From the NCBI GenBank assembly GCA_937995275.1, contig CALKKN010000010.1, positions 1-5,208 on the forward strand: a stretch of 5,208 nucleotides of DNA, written 5' to 3'. The translations under genes and the position numbers were made by a program. Of the stretch, positions 1 to 4,778 are shown piece after piece (the first letter of the stretch is position 1; each line of letters begins with the position of its first letter). The notes beneath the pieces were generated by a model that saw only the letters and a program-made list of their open reading frames with translations, did no database searches and was not told the origin of the DNA. The DNA is from an uncultured Lysobacterales bacterium. Its GTDB lineage: Bacteria; Pseudomonadota; Gammaproteobacteria; Xanthomonadales; SZUA-36.

Positions 1-492
1 TACAAGCAGAACATCCAGCAGGGCAACGCTCTGGAGCAGGACGAACTGGACGAACTCTACATCGGCATGAACAAGCGGCAGGTGCTGTTCGTGCTGGGCA
101 CGCCGTCCATTCAGGATCCGTTTCAGCCCGATCGCTGGGACTACGTCCAGACCTTCAGCCGGCGCGGCGGTGAGATGGTCAAGCGGACCGTGACCCTCCG
201 GTTCGAGGATGACCTGCTGGCCGAGATTGTCGGTCAGGAGAATCCGTTCGCAACCGCCTCCGATCAGACCACCGGCACGCCGGGGCAGGTAGCCACCTTC
301 GTCAAGCAGGAGCCTGCCGAGGATCCGCAAGACGCCTCCATCGAGGAAGCCCAGGAGGAAATCCTCGGCAGTGATACCGACATCGACACGGTGCGGGAGC
401 GGGATGCCGAGGACCGCGAATACCAGCGCGAACGGGACATCCTCGACCAGACGCCCGACGACGGTCCGCTGGGGCCCGACATCGACGGTTAA
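1..492 (+). CDS. bamE: Outer membrane protein assembly factor BamE (SmpA/OmlA family), 5' end missing
   Basis: BamE is a small periplasmic lipoprotein of the BAM complex, which folds beta-barrel proteins into the outer membrane. The frame is open from base 1, so the signal peptide and lipobox cysteine lie outside the window; 163 residues are visible. The visible start (YKQNIQQGN) aligns with the E. coli segment YRPDINQGN. It is followed by the family pattern: GM at residues 22-23, QV, LGTP near 32-35, DPF near 39-41, W-x-Y near 46-48 and a final TVTLRF strand near 63-68. The ATG at 67 is the internal Met of the GM motif, not the start. The fold should end near residue 78. About 85 more residues follow, rich in Asp and Glu, with no recognisable domain; E. 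coli BamE (about 113 residues in total) lacks such a tail. The gene converges on rnfH and their stop codons overlap, so there is no room for a terminator between them. Confidence 0.93.
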   Translation, partial: YKQNIQQGNALEQDELDELYIGMNKRQVLFVLGTPSIQDPFQPDRWDYVQTFSRRGGEMVKRTVTLRFEDDLLAEIVGQENPFATASDQTTGTPGQVATFVKQEPAEDPQDASIEEAQEEILGSDTDIDTVRERDAEDREYQRERDILDQTPDDGPLGPDIDG

Positions 493-791
493 CGGCGCTT
501 GGCGCGGCGCCGCCGGGTTTCCTTCGGATCCGCAACCAGCGGCCGGTATATTTCGACCCGGTCGCCCTCGATCAGAGGATGATCCAGCGGGACTTTGCGG
601 CTGAAAATGCCGACCGCAGCCGGGTCCACGGTCAGCCCGGGGAACTCCTCCCGAATGCCTGACCTTTCGATCGCCTCGCCGGCGGTGCAACCGGCCTCGA
701 CCTGGAGTGTCAGCAGCACTTGCCGGGCCGGCGCCGCGTAAACGACCTCAACGGTAATTTTTCCGGTAGCGGCTTCAGTTCCCGAAGACAT
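489..791 (-). CDS. rnfH: RnfH family protein (UPF0125, ubiquitin-like beta-grasp)
   Basis: A 100-residue protein matching RnfH, a small beta-grasp family of unsettled function. It is named from its link to rnf operons but is more often found beside ratA. The N-terminal strand has VEVVYA (residues 14-19), where E. coli has VEVAYA. The centre has VGIFSRKVPL. The C-terminal signature is DRVEIYRPL-ADPKE-RR (about 77-94), ending in a strongly basic Arg/Lys tail. The ATG at 791 was chosen because it gives the usual length; a longer in-frame start at 848 would only add residues inside ratA. The gene overlaps the 3' end of ratA by 17 bases, which suggests a single transcript and translational coupling. 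Its TAA stop shares bases 490-491 with the bamE stop on the other strand. The family assignment is secure; the function is not. Confidence 0.92.
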   Translation of the reverse strand: MSSGTEAATGKITVEVVYAAPARQVLLTLQVEAGCTAGEAIERSGIREEFPGLTVDPAAVGIFSRKVPLDHPLIEGDRVEIYRPLVADPKETRRRRAKRR

Positions 792-1206
792 CGTCCGCCC
801 GTTTGCTGAAATCGCTGACCAGGCGATCCGCGACGTGGGTGAATCCACGCTGGAACGCCGAGCTCAGGACCCGGTTCGAGAAGTCGAAAGTCAGCCCCAG
901 TGTCACCTTGCTCCCGGCCTCGCCGAGCTGTTCGAACAGCCACTCCCCGGAGAGCCGCCGAAACGGCCCCTCGACCAGCGACATCGTCAGGCGCTCGGCA
1001 GGCACGAACCGGTTGCGCGTCGTGAATGCGTGGGTCAGGCCGCTGACCCGCAGGACCAGCGTCGCGACCTGGTGCTCGGCCGACTGCTCGTGGACGCGCG
1101 ACTCCAGGCACCAGCTCAGGAACTCCGGATAGGTCGGCACGTCCTGAACCAGGCGAAACATGTCCCTGGCAGGGTGCAGTACGAGCGCGCTTCTTCTGAT
1201 TTCCAT
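775..1206 (-). CDS. ratA: RatA-like START/COQ10-type protein (ribosome association toxin family)
   Basis: A 143-residue single-domain protein of the polyketide cyclase/START superfamily (COQ10-like). E. coli RatA has been reported to bind the 50S subunit and block 70S formation; relatives (mitochondrial Coq10) bind coenzyme Q, so either role is possible here. Visible family marks are the N-terminal RSALV strand, DVPTYPEFL-W-C (about 22-33), FTTRN (about 60-64), VEGPFRRLSG-W-F (about 77-89) and the long C-terminal amphipathic helix with F-KRADDVFGN. The ATG at 1206 matches the usual start just before the first strand. Upstream in-frame codons run through low-quality sequence and through a promoter-like region. 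No clear Shine-Dalgarno precedes the ATG. The gene is divergent from smpB and overlaps rnfH downstream. No separate antitoxin gene is seen, so 'toxin' should be read as a family name only. Confidence 0.92.
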   Translation of the reverse strand: MEIRRSALVLHPARDMFRLVQDVPTYPEFLSWCLESRVHEQSAEHQVATLVLRVSGLTHAFTTRNRFVPAERLTMSLVEGPFRRLSGEWLFEQLGEAGSKVTLGLTFDFSNRVLSSAFQRGFTHVADRLVSDFSKRADDVFGN

Positions 1207-1220
1207 GGCTTTGGCGGTGA

Positions 1221-1236
1221 CCGGCGCCAGCGCCGG
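1221..1236 (-). other. GC-rich hairpin in the ratA leader
   Basis: A perfect 6-base-pair inverted repeat, CCGGCG/CGCCGG, with a 4-base loop. It lies 15 bases upstream of the ratA start codon, in the space where a ribosome binding site would sit. If transcribed it could limit translation of ratA, or it may simply reflect high GC content. Confidence 0.4.
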
Positions 1237-1245
1237 GGGGCCGCA

Positions 1246-1254
1246 AGCATAGCA
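1246..1254 (-). promoter_or_regulatory. Candidate extended -10 for ratA-rnfH
   Basis: Read on the minus strand, these bases give TGC followed by TATGCT, which is a TGn extended -10 with 4 of 6 matches to TATAAT. No good -35 is seen 17 bases upstream. Transcription would start about 33 bases before the ratA ATG. A second possibility is TATTCT (plus-strand 1275-1280) with a weak TTCAAG box 18 bases upstream. This is a pattern match only. Confidence 0.28.
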
Positions 1255-1273
1255 CGGGCGGTGGCGCAGCACG

Positions 1274-1279
1274 TAGAAT
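1274..1279 (+). promoter_or_regulatory. Candidate -10 box for smpB
   Basis: TAGAAT matches the sigma-70 -10 consensus at 5 of 6 positions and lies in the ratA/smpB divergent region. There is no recognisable -35 at the right distance, so the call rests on the hexamer alone. It overlaps TATTCT on the other strand, as might be expected for back-to-back promoters. The resulting smpB leader would be roughly 105-110 bases. Confidence 0.25.
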
Positions 1280-1332
1280 AGCCTCGAACGCCGTTGCGCT
1301 TGAAAGAAGTGGAGTGCCGGCTGGGAGGGTCG

Positions 1333-1374
1333 TGCGGTTTTGCCGCAAGCAAAGAAGCGCGGCTCGGAAGCCGC
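1333..1374 (+). other. Two tandem stem-loops in the smpB leader
   Basis: Stem 1 is TGCGG (1333-1337) with CCGCA (1343-1347) around a TTTTG loop. Stem 2 is GCGGCT (1359-1364) with AGCCGC (1369-1374) around a CGGA loop. Both are perfect and both use a GCGG...CCGC core, so their arms could also pair with each other in alternative folds. They end 19 bases before the smpB ATG. An alternative TTG start at 1340 falls inside stem 1. Function is unknown. Confidence 0.4.
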
Positions 1375-1393
1375 AGCACGTGAGACACTTTTG

Positions 1394-1864
1394 ATGAATA
1401 ACCAGCAGACCGTGGGCAGGAAGACCATCGCCCTGAACAAGCGGGCCCGCTTCGAGTATCACATCGAGGAGCGCATCGAGGCGGGGATCGCGCTCGAAGG
1501 CTGGGAGGTCAAGGCCCTGCGCGAGGGGCGCGTGCAGTTCGCGGACAGCTACGTGCTGCTCAAGGACAACGAAGCCTATCTGTTCGGCTGCCTGGTCAAT
1601 CCGTTGCCAACGGTCTCGACGCACGTGACGCCCGATCCCACGCGAACACGCAAACTTCTGCTGCATCGCCGGGAGATCGACCGGCTGGTCGGGGCCGTCG
1701 ACCGGCGCGGTTACACGGTGGTTCCGACTGCAATGTACTGGTCACGGGGCAAGGTCAAGGTCGAGATCGGGATGGCCAAGGGCAAGCGCCAGCACGACAA
1801 GCGCAAGACGCAGAAGGATCGCGACTGGGAGCGGCAGAAGAGCCGCATTATGAAACGGGGCTGA
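1394..1864 (+). CDS. smpB: SsrA-binding protein SmpB
   Basis: SmpB binds the tRNA-like domain of tmRNA (SsrA), delivers it to stalled ribosomes and takes part in trans-translation, which rescues ribosomes and tags incomplete peptides. The 156-residue length fits the family (E. coli 160). Recognisable segments are [10 protein letters not shown] (about 12-22), [32 protein letters not shown] and GYTVVP. The C-terminal tail, GKRQHDKR (130-137) through RIMK near the end, becomes helical in the mRNA channel during rescue. The ATG at 1394 was preferred over the in-frame TTG at 1340: it gives the normal N-terminus, and GTGAGA at 1380-1385 may serve as a weak ribosome binding site. The gene is divergent from ratA, the usual gammaproteobacterial arrangement. 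The tmRNA gene is not adjacent downstream, unlike in E. coli. Confidence 0.97.
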   Translation: MNNQQTVGRKTIALNKRARFEYHIEERIEAGIALEGWEVKALREGRVQFADSYVLLKDNEAYLFGCLVNPLPTVSTHVTPDPTRTRKLLLHRREIDRLVGAVDRRGYTVVPTAMYWSRGKVKVEIGMAKGKRQHDKRKTQKDRDWERQKSRIMKRG

Positions 1865-1898
1865 ACCGGCGAGCGGAGGCTTCGCCGCTGACGCCGGT
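1865..1898 (+). terminator. Strong hairpin right after smpB (possible terminator without a U-tract)
   Basis: A 7-base-pair perfect outer stem, ACCGGCG (1865-1871) with CGCCGGT (1892-1898), encloses a 5-base-pair inner stem, AGCGG (1872-1876) with CCGCT (1885-1889); a GA bulge sits on the 3' side. It starts one base after the smpB stop. No T-run follows, so it may protect the smpB mRNA 3' end or act with Rho rather than work as a classic intrinsic terminator. Confidence 0.45.
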
Positions 1899-1942
1899 CA
1901 AAGCGCCGGTCCGGATTGGACTGTACACTACGTTCTGTCAGC

Positions 1943-2572
1943 ATGACGGATCCAATGAACAAGCGTGCGGAACAGCCCGTCCGCGTCGGCGTGGCGGACA
2001 AGAACCCGTTGATCCAGGCGGCCCTGAAGCATCTCCTGTCGGCCGACAGCCGCTTCGAACTCATCCACGTCGCCAGTGACTGCGAGGGGTTCATGCGCAA
2101 CATCGAGCGGGAGCCGGTCGAAGTCGGGGTCATCGGCTGGATTTTCGGCGTCTGCGACGGCCGCTACCTCCTCGATCACCTGAATGCCCTGGAGCAGGGG
2201 CCGAGGATCATCGTTTACACCGGCGATGAAAACCGGATGGTGCCGTCCCAGGTTATGGCTCACGGCGGCGCAGCCTTCGTCTCCAAGAGCGAGCAGCCGG
2301 CCGTGTTGCTCGACACCATCGCCACGGTGGCCGAGGGGCGCATGGTGTTCCCGTTCATCGATGTGCGCGCCATTTACGACAACCCGCTGGCCACGCTGAC
2401 CCGGCGCGAACTGGAGGTATTGGCCGATCTGGCCTCCGGACGCACCAACAAGCAGATCGCCCGGGATCTCGGGGTATCGCTGAACACCATCAAGTTTCAC
2501 GTCCGCAACCTGTTTCAGAAGCTGGGCGTCAACAGCAGGAGCCAGGCCATCGCGATGTACCTGCGTTCCTGA
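1943..2572 (+). CDS. NarL/LuxR-type regulator with degenerate receiver domain
   Basis: A 209-residue response-regulator-like transcription factor. The C-terminal LuxR/GerE helix-turn-helix (about 149-208) is well preserved: LT-RE-EVL (152-160), GRTNKQIARDLGVS (166-179), NTIKFHVRNLFQKLGV (181-196), then the RSQA segment. The N-terminal part (13-130) follows the receiver layout, with VADKNPL (17-23), a YTG (92-94) at the conserved Thr/Ser and K115 at the conserved Lys. However, Gly65 sits where the phosphorylated Asp should be (seven residues before the conserved DG at 72-73), and Lys20 replaces the second metal-binding acid. Phosphorylation-independent control is therefore likely (inference). 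No histidine kinase gene is next to it. The start is uncertain: ATG 1943 is used, ATG 1955 has a slightly better upstream GACGGA, and a TTG at 1916 is also in frame. It is bounded by a hairpin upstream and a terminator downstream. Its position before cbb genes makes a role in their control possible but unproven. Confidence 0.88.
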   Translation: MTDPMNKRAEQPVRVGVADKNPLIQAALKHLLSADSRFELIHVASDCEGFMRNIEREPVEVGVIGWIFGVCDGRYLLDHLNALEQGPRIIVYTGDENRMVPSQVMAHGGAAFVSKSEQPAVLLDTIATVAEGRMVFPFIDVRAIYDNPLATLTRRELEVLADLASGRTNKQIARDLGVSLNTIKFHVRNLFQKLGVNSRSQAIAMYLRS

Positions 2573-2595
2573 AGCTACCCATGGGGGTAGTTTTC
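2573..2595 (+). terminator. Intrinsic terminator after the LuxR-type gene
   Basis: The stem CTACCC (2575-2580) pairs with GGGTAG (2585-2590) around an ATGG loop and is followed directly by TTTT (2591-2594). It begins immediately after the regulator's stop codon, and flanking bases extend the pairing by a G-U and two A-U pairs. It separates the regulator's transcript from the cbb genes. Confidence 0.75.
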
Positions 2596-2635
2596 ACCCC
2601 ACCCCAATGAGCCGTTTTCCCCCTCCGGATGGACG

Positions 2636-2664
2636 TTCTTGCCATCCCGTCCGCTGGCTAGACT
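2636..2664 (+). promoter_or_regulatory. Weak candidate promoter for the cbbF-prk-gph operon
   Basis: TAGACT (2659-2664) resembles a -10 at 4 of 6 positions. Upstream there is TTGCCA (2639-2644), a fair -35 but only 14 bases away, or TTCTTG (2636-2641) at 17 bases but a poor match. A promoter is expected in this gap because of the terminator just upstream. Weak boxes would suit an activator-dependent promoter (cbb operons often use the LysR-type CbbR), but no CbbR site is claimed. Confidence 0.25.
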
Positions 2665-2703
2665 GGAGTGGAGGGCAGTCGGCGGCACCAGCCCGCTCAC
2701 CGC

Positions 2704-2715
2704 TCGCGTTCGCGA
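2704..2715. repeat. Short inverted repeat upstream of cbbF
   Basis: The 12-base perfect palindrome TCGCGTTCGCGA apart from its central TT (arms TCGCG and CGCGA) lies 25 bases before the cbbF ATG. It could be an operator half or chance in GC-rich DNA. The rest of the 2596-2740 gap shows only pyrimidine-rich sequence and the cbbF ribosome binding site. Confidence 0.3.
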
Positions 2716-2723
2716 CAACCGGT

Positions 2724-2730
2724 AGAGGAG
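2724..2730 (+). promoter_or_regulatory. Ribosome binding site of cbbF
   Basis: AGAGGAG is purine-rich and close to the Shine-Dalgarno consensus, ten bases before the ATG at 2741. The spacing is slightly long but it is the only good site, and it supports this start. Confidence 0.65.
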
Positions 2731-2740
2731 CGACGCCAAC

Positions 2741-3790
2741 ATGGAAACACATCAAACCCTGCGACAACATCTTGAAGACTGGCAAGGCGAGGACGAACTG
2801 CGGGCGGCCGTGGCCAATACGGTCAGCGTCATCGCCGATGCCTGTGGTGCCGTCGCGGAGATCATTGCCCTGGGCCCGTTGGCGGGCAATCTGGGGGCCA
2901 GCCGCGGCGAGAACGTCGATGGCGACACCCAGGCGGAACTCGATCTCCGCGCCAACCAGCTGCTGATCGACGAACTGAAGGCCGCACCGGTCGCCTGCGT
3001 GGCCTCCGAAGAGCTGGACCTGCCAACCCCATTCGACGCCGATGCCCCGTTGTGCGTGGCCATCGATCCGCTGGACGGGTCGTCCAACATCGACACCAAC
3101 GTGTCGGTGGGCACGATATTCTCGGTGTTCCCGATGATCTGCCGGAACTGTGAGCCCCGGCGGGAGTGTTTCGCGCAGAAGGGCAGCCGGCAACTGGCCG
3201 CCGGCTACGTCATTTACGGGCCGCAGACCTGCCTCGTGCTGACACTGGGCAGCGGCACGCACATGTTCACGCTGAACCCCGACACGGGCGATTTCTGCCT
3301 GACCGCGATGGACATCCGGATACCGGCCGACACCAACGAGTTCGCCATCAACACGTCCAACTTCCGGCGCTGGGACGGTCATGTTCGGGCCTATGTCGAC
3401 GATTGCCTGAAGGGCGTCGAAGGCCCGCATGACAAGAACTACAACACGCGGTGGATCGCCTCGCTCGTGGCCGAATGCCATCGCATCATGGCGCGGGGCG
3501 GAATCTTCCTGTATCCCGGCGACCGCCGGCCGGATTACCAGTCAGGTCGCCTGCGGCTGGCCTACGAGTGCAATCCCATCGCGTTCCTCGTCGAACAGGC
3601 CGGCGGCGCGGCGTCCACGGGCCACGGGCGCATCCTCGACGTGCAGCCGACGGACATCCACGAGCGGGCGCCCCTGATCTTCGGCTCGCTCAACGAGGTG
3701 CGAATGCTGGAACACTACTACGCTGAAGCGCATCCCTACCACGAACGGCCGCCATTGTTCGGCGATCGCGGACTGTTCCGGACCGGTTGA
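2741..3790 (+). CDS. cbbF: Class I fructose-1,6-bisphosphatase (Calvin cycle type)
   Basis: The enzyme hydrolyses fructose 1,6-bisphosphate to fructose 6-phosphate and phosphate, for the Calvin cycle and gluconeogenesis; also called fbp. At 349 residues it is a typical class I enzyme (E. coli 332). Seen in order: LGASRGENVDGD (51-62); SEE (89-91), one metal-ligand site; DPLDGSSNID (109-118), the metal and phosphate signature; LAAGYVIYGPQT; NTRWIASLVAECHR; GGIFLYPGDRR (253-263); and LRLAYECNP-AFL-EQAGG from 271, with Glu276 at the conserved metal-binding glutamate. Two oddities stand out. C134, C137 and C143 form a cluster in the loop before LAAGY, the place where chloroplast FBPase carries its redox insertion. 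The Lys-Tyr of the AMP site, just before DPLDG in animal and E. coli enzymes, is Ala-Pro (102-103) here. The partner prk follows 15 bases downstream, which points to a carbon-fixation role. Confidence 0.96.
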   Translation: METHQTLRQHLEDWQGEDELRAAVANTVSVIADACGAVAEIIALGPLAGNLGASRGENVDGDTQAELDLRANQLLIDELKAAPVACVASEELDLPTPFDADAPLCVAIDPLDGSSNIDTNVSVGTIFSVFPMICRNCEPRRECFAQKGSRQLAAGYVIYGPQTCLVLTLGSGTHMFTLNPDTGDFCLTAMDIRIPADTNEFAINTSNFRRWDGHVRAYVDDCLKGVEGPHDKNYNTRWIASLVAECHRIMARGGIFLYPGDRRPDYQSGRLRLAYECNPIAFLVEQAGGAASTGHGRILDVQPTDIHERAPLIFGSLNEVRMLEHYYAEAHPYHERPPLFGDRGLFRTG

Positions 3791-3792
3791 AC

Positions 3793-3800
3793 GAGGAGGA
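3793..3800 (+). promoter_or_regulatory. Strong ribosome binding site of prk
   Basis: GAGGAGGA is a near-ideal Shine-Dalgarno five bases before the prk ATG, in the 15-base gap after the cbbF stop. It fixes the prk start at 3806. Confidence 0.8.
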
Positions 3801-3805
3801 AACCC

Positions 3806-4720
3806 ATGTCTGTCAGGCACCCTATCATCTCGGTAAGCGGTTCTTCGGGAGCCGGGACCACGTCCGTCAAACGGACTTTCCAGCGAATATTTCGCCGCGA
3901 AGGCATCAATGCGGCCTACATCGAAGGCGATTCCTTCCACCGTTACGACCGCGCGGAAATGAAACGCGTCATGGCGGAAGAAGCCAGCCGGGGCAACAAC
4001 CATTTCAGCCACTTCGGGCTCGATGCGAACCTGTTGGCGGAGCTGGAAGAATTGTTTCGGCAGTTTGGCGAGACCGGCACCGGCAAGCTCCGCCACTACG
4101 TGCACGACGAGGAGGAGGAGGAACTCTACGGTACACCGCCCGGCACGTTCACCGAGTGGGAGGAGATACCCGCCGATACCGAGCTATTGTTCTATGAAGG
4201 ACTGCACGGCGCGGTGGTCACTGAAGACATCGACCTGGCCCGTTACTGCGATCTCAAGATCGGGGTCGTTCCCGTCGTCAACCTCGAATGGATCCAGAAG
4301 ATCCATCGGGACAAGATGGACCGTGGCTATTCTCACGAGGCCATCAAGGAGACCATCCTCAGGCGGATGCCCGACTACCTGGACTACATCTGTCCGCAGT
4401 TTTCGGAGACCGACATCAATTTCCAGCGCGTCCCCACCGTCGACACTTCCAACGCCTTCATAGCGCGCTGGATCCCGACGCCGGACGAATCCAAGGTCGT
4501 CATCCGTTTCGCGAATCCCCGGGGCATCGATTTCCCGTACCTGATCTCGATGATCAACCAGAGCTACATGTCCCGGGCCAATTCCATCGTCATACCCGGC
4601 GGCAAGCTGGACCTCGCCATGCAGCTGATTCTGACGCCGATGATCCTGCAGTTGATGGAACGCAGCCGGCGTGCCGGTGGACCGCGCAAAGCCCTTTCGG
4701 CGATCACCAGGACCGCCTGA
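3806..4720 (+). CDS. prk: Phosphoribulokinase, proteobacterial class I
   Basis: PRK (CbbP) phosphorylates ribulose 5-phosphate with ATP to give ribulose 1,5-bisphosphate, the RuBisCO substrate. It acts in the cytosol and is essentially diagnostic of a Calvin cycle. The 304-residue protein aligns along its length with the Rhodobacter sphaeroides enzyme, and the residues known to matter there keep the same numbering: P-loop G12-SSGAGTT, catalytic base Asp42, His45, Arg49, Lys53, His100, Glu131, Lys165, Arg168, Arg173 and Arg186/Arg187. Further signatures are FYEGLHGAVV (129-138), VNLEWIQKIHRD (158-169), TDINFQRVP, NPRGIDFPYL and a C-terminal GGKLDLAMQLILTP. The redox cysteines of the plant enzyme are absent, so control is more likely allosteric (NADH activation and AMP inhibition are known for this class). 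A short basic tail follows the conserved end. It lies in an operon between cbbF and gph. Confidence 0.98.
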   Translation: MSVRHPIISVSGSSGAGTTSVKRTFQRIFRREGINAAYIEGDSFHRYDRAEMKRVMAEEASRGNNHFSHFGLDANLLAELEELFRQFGETGTGKLRHYVHDEEEEELYGTPPGTFTEWEEIPADTELLFYEGLHGAVVTEDIDLARYCDLKIGVVPVVNLEWIQKIHRDKMDRGYSHEAIKETILRRMPDYLDYICPQFSETDINFQRVPTVDTSNAFIARWIPTPDESKVVIRFANPRGIDFPYLISMINQSYMSRANSIVIPGGKLDLAMQLILTPMILQLMERSRRAGGPRKALSAITRTA

Positions 4721-4739
4721 ACGAATCACGGAGAGCACC

Positions 4740-4769
4740 ATGAACCCTCGAACCACTGCTCACACCTGA
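4740..4769 (+). CDS. Possible 9-residue leader mini-ORF before gph
   Basis: ATG at 4740 opens a frame of nine codons (MNPRTTAHT) ending in TGA at 4767-4769. It has its own Shine-Dalgarno-like GGAGAG (4730-4735) four bases upstream. The stop overlaps GAAGGTG (4768-4774), the ribosome binding site for gph, and the gph ATG is only nine bases further on. The peptide resembles nothing known to me. It may be a leader that couples gph translation to upstream ribosome traffic, or a leftover start site. Its translation cannot be shown from sequence. Confidence 0.35.
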   Translation: MNPRTTAHT

Positions 4770-4774
4770 AGGTG
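4768..4774 (+). promoter_or_regulatory. Ribosome binding site deciding the gph start
   Basis: GAAGGTG is one base off a GAAGGAG Shine-Dalgarno, with four bases to the ATG at 4779. The next in-frame ATG at 4800 has no such site, so 4779 is preferred. Confidence 0.6.
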
Positions 4775-4778
4775 CCCA

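Noticed and set aside
504..513. GCGGCGCCGC palindrome near the end of rnfH as a bidirectional terminator
   Set aside because: It lies within coding sequence for the Arg-rich tail, has no loop, and has no proper T-run on either side.
775..1206. ratA as a complete toxin-antitoxin module with rnfH as antitoxin
   Set aside because: The pairing is conserved, but nothing in the sequence shows antitoxin function for RnfH; the E. coli toxin claim concerns RatA alone.
1340..1393. 18-residue N-terminal extension of SmpB from a TTG start
   Set aside because: The ATG at 1394 gives the normal family N-terminus and length; the TTG lies inside a hairpin with no ribosome binding site.
710..1666. Minus-strand open frame of 318 codons running through rnfH, ratA and the start of smpB
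   Set aside because: It crosses three well-identified genes in other frames and has no family resemblance.
1865..1942. Search for the tmRNA gene (ssrA) after smpB
   Set aside because: The gap is only 78 bases and contains a hairpin but no tRNA-like ends or tag-peptide reading frame.
2596..2740. CbbR (LysR-type) operator upstream of cbbF
   Set aside because: T-N11-A matches are too common to count; no convincing paired site was found.
2594..3481. Long minus-strand open frame (295 codons) opposite cbbF
   Set aside because: It is a GC-rich shadow of the real FBPase gene, has no recognisable domain, and overlaps the terminator and promoter region.
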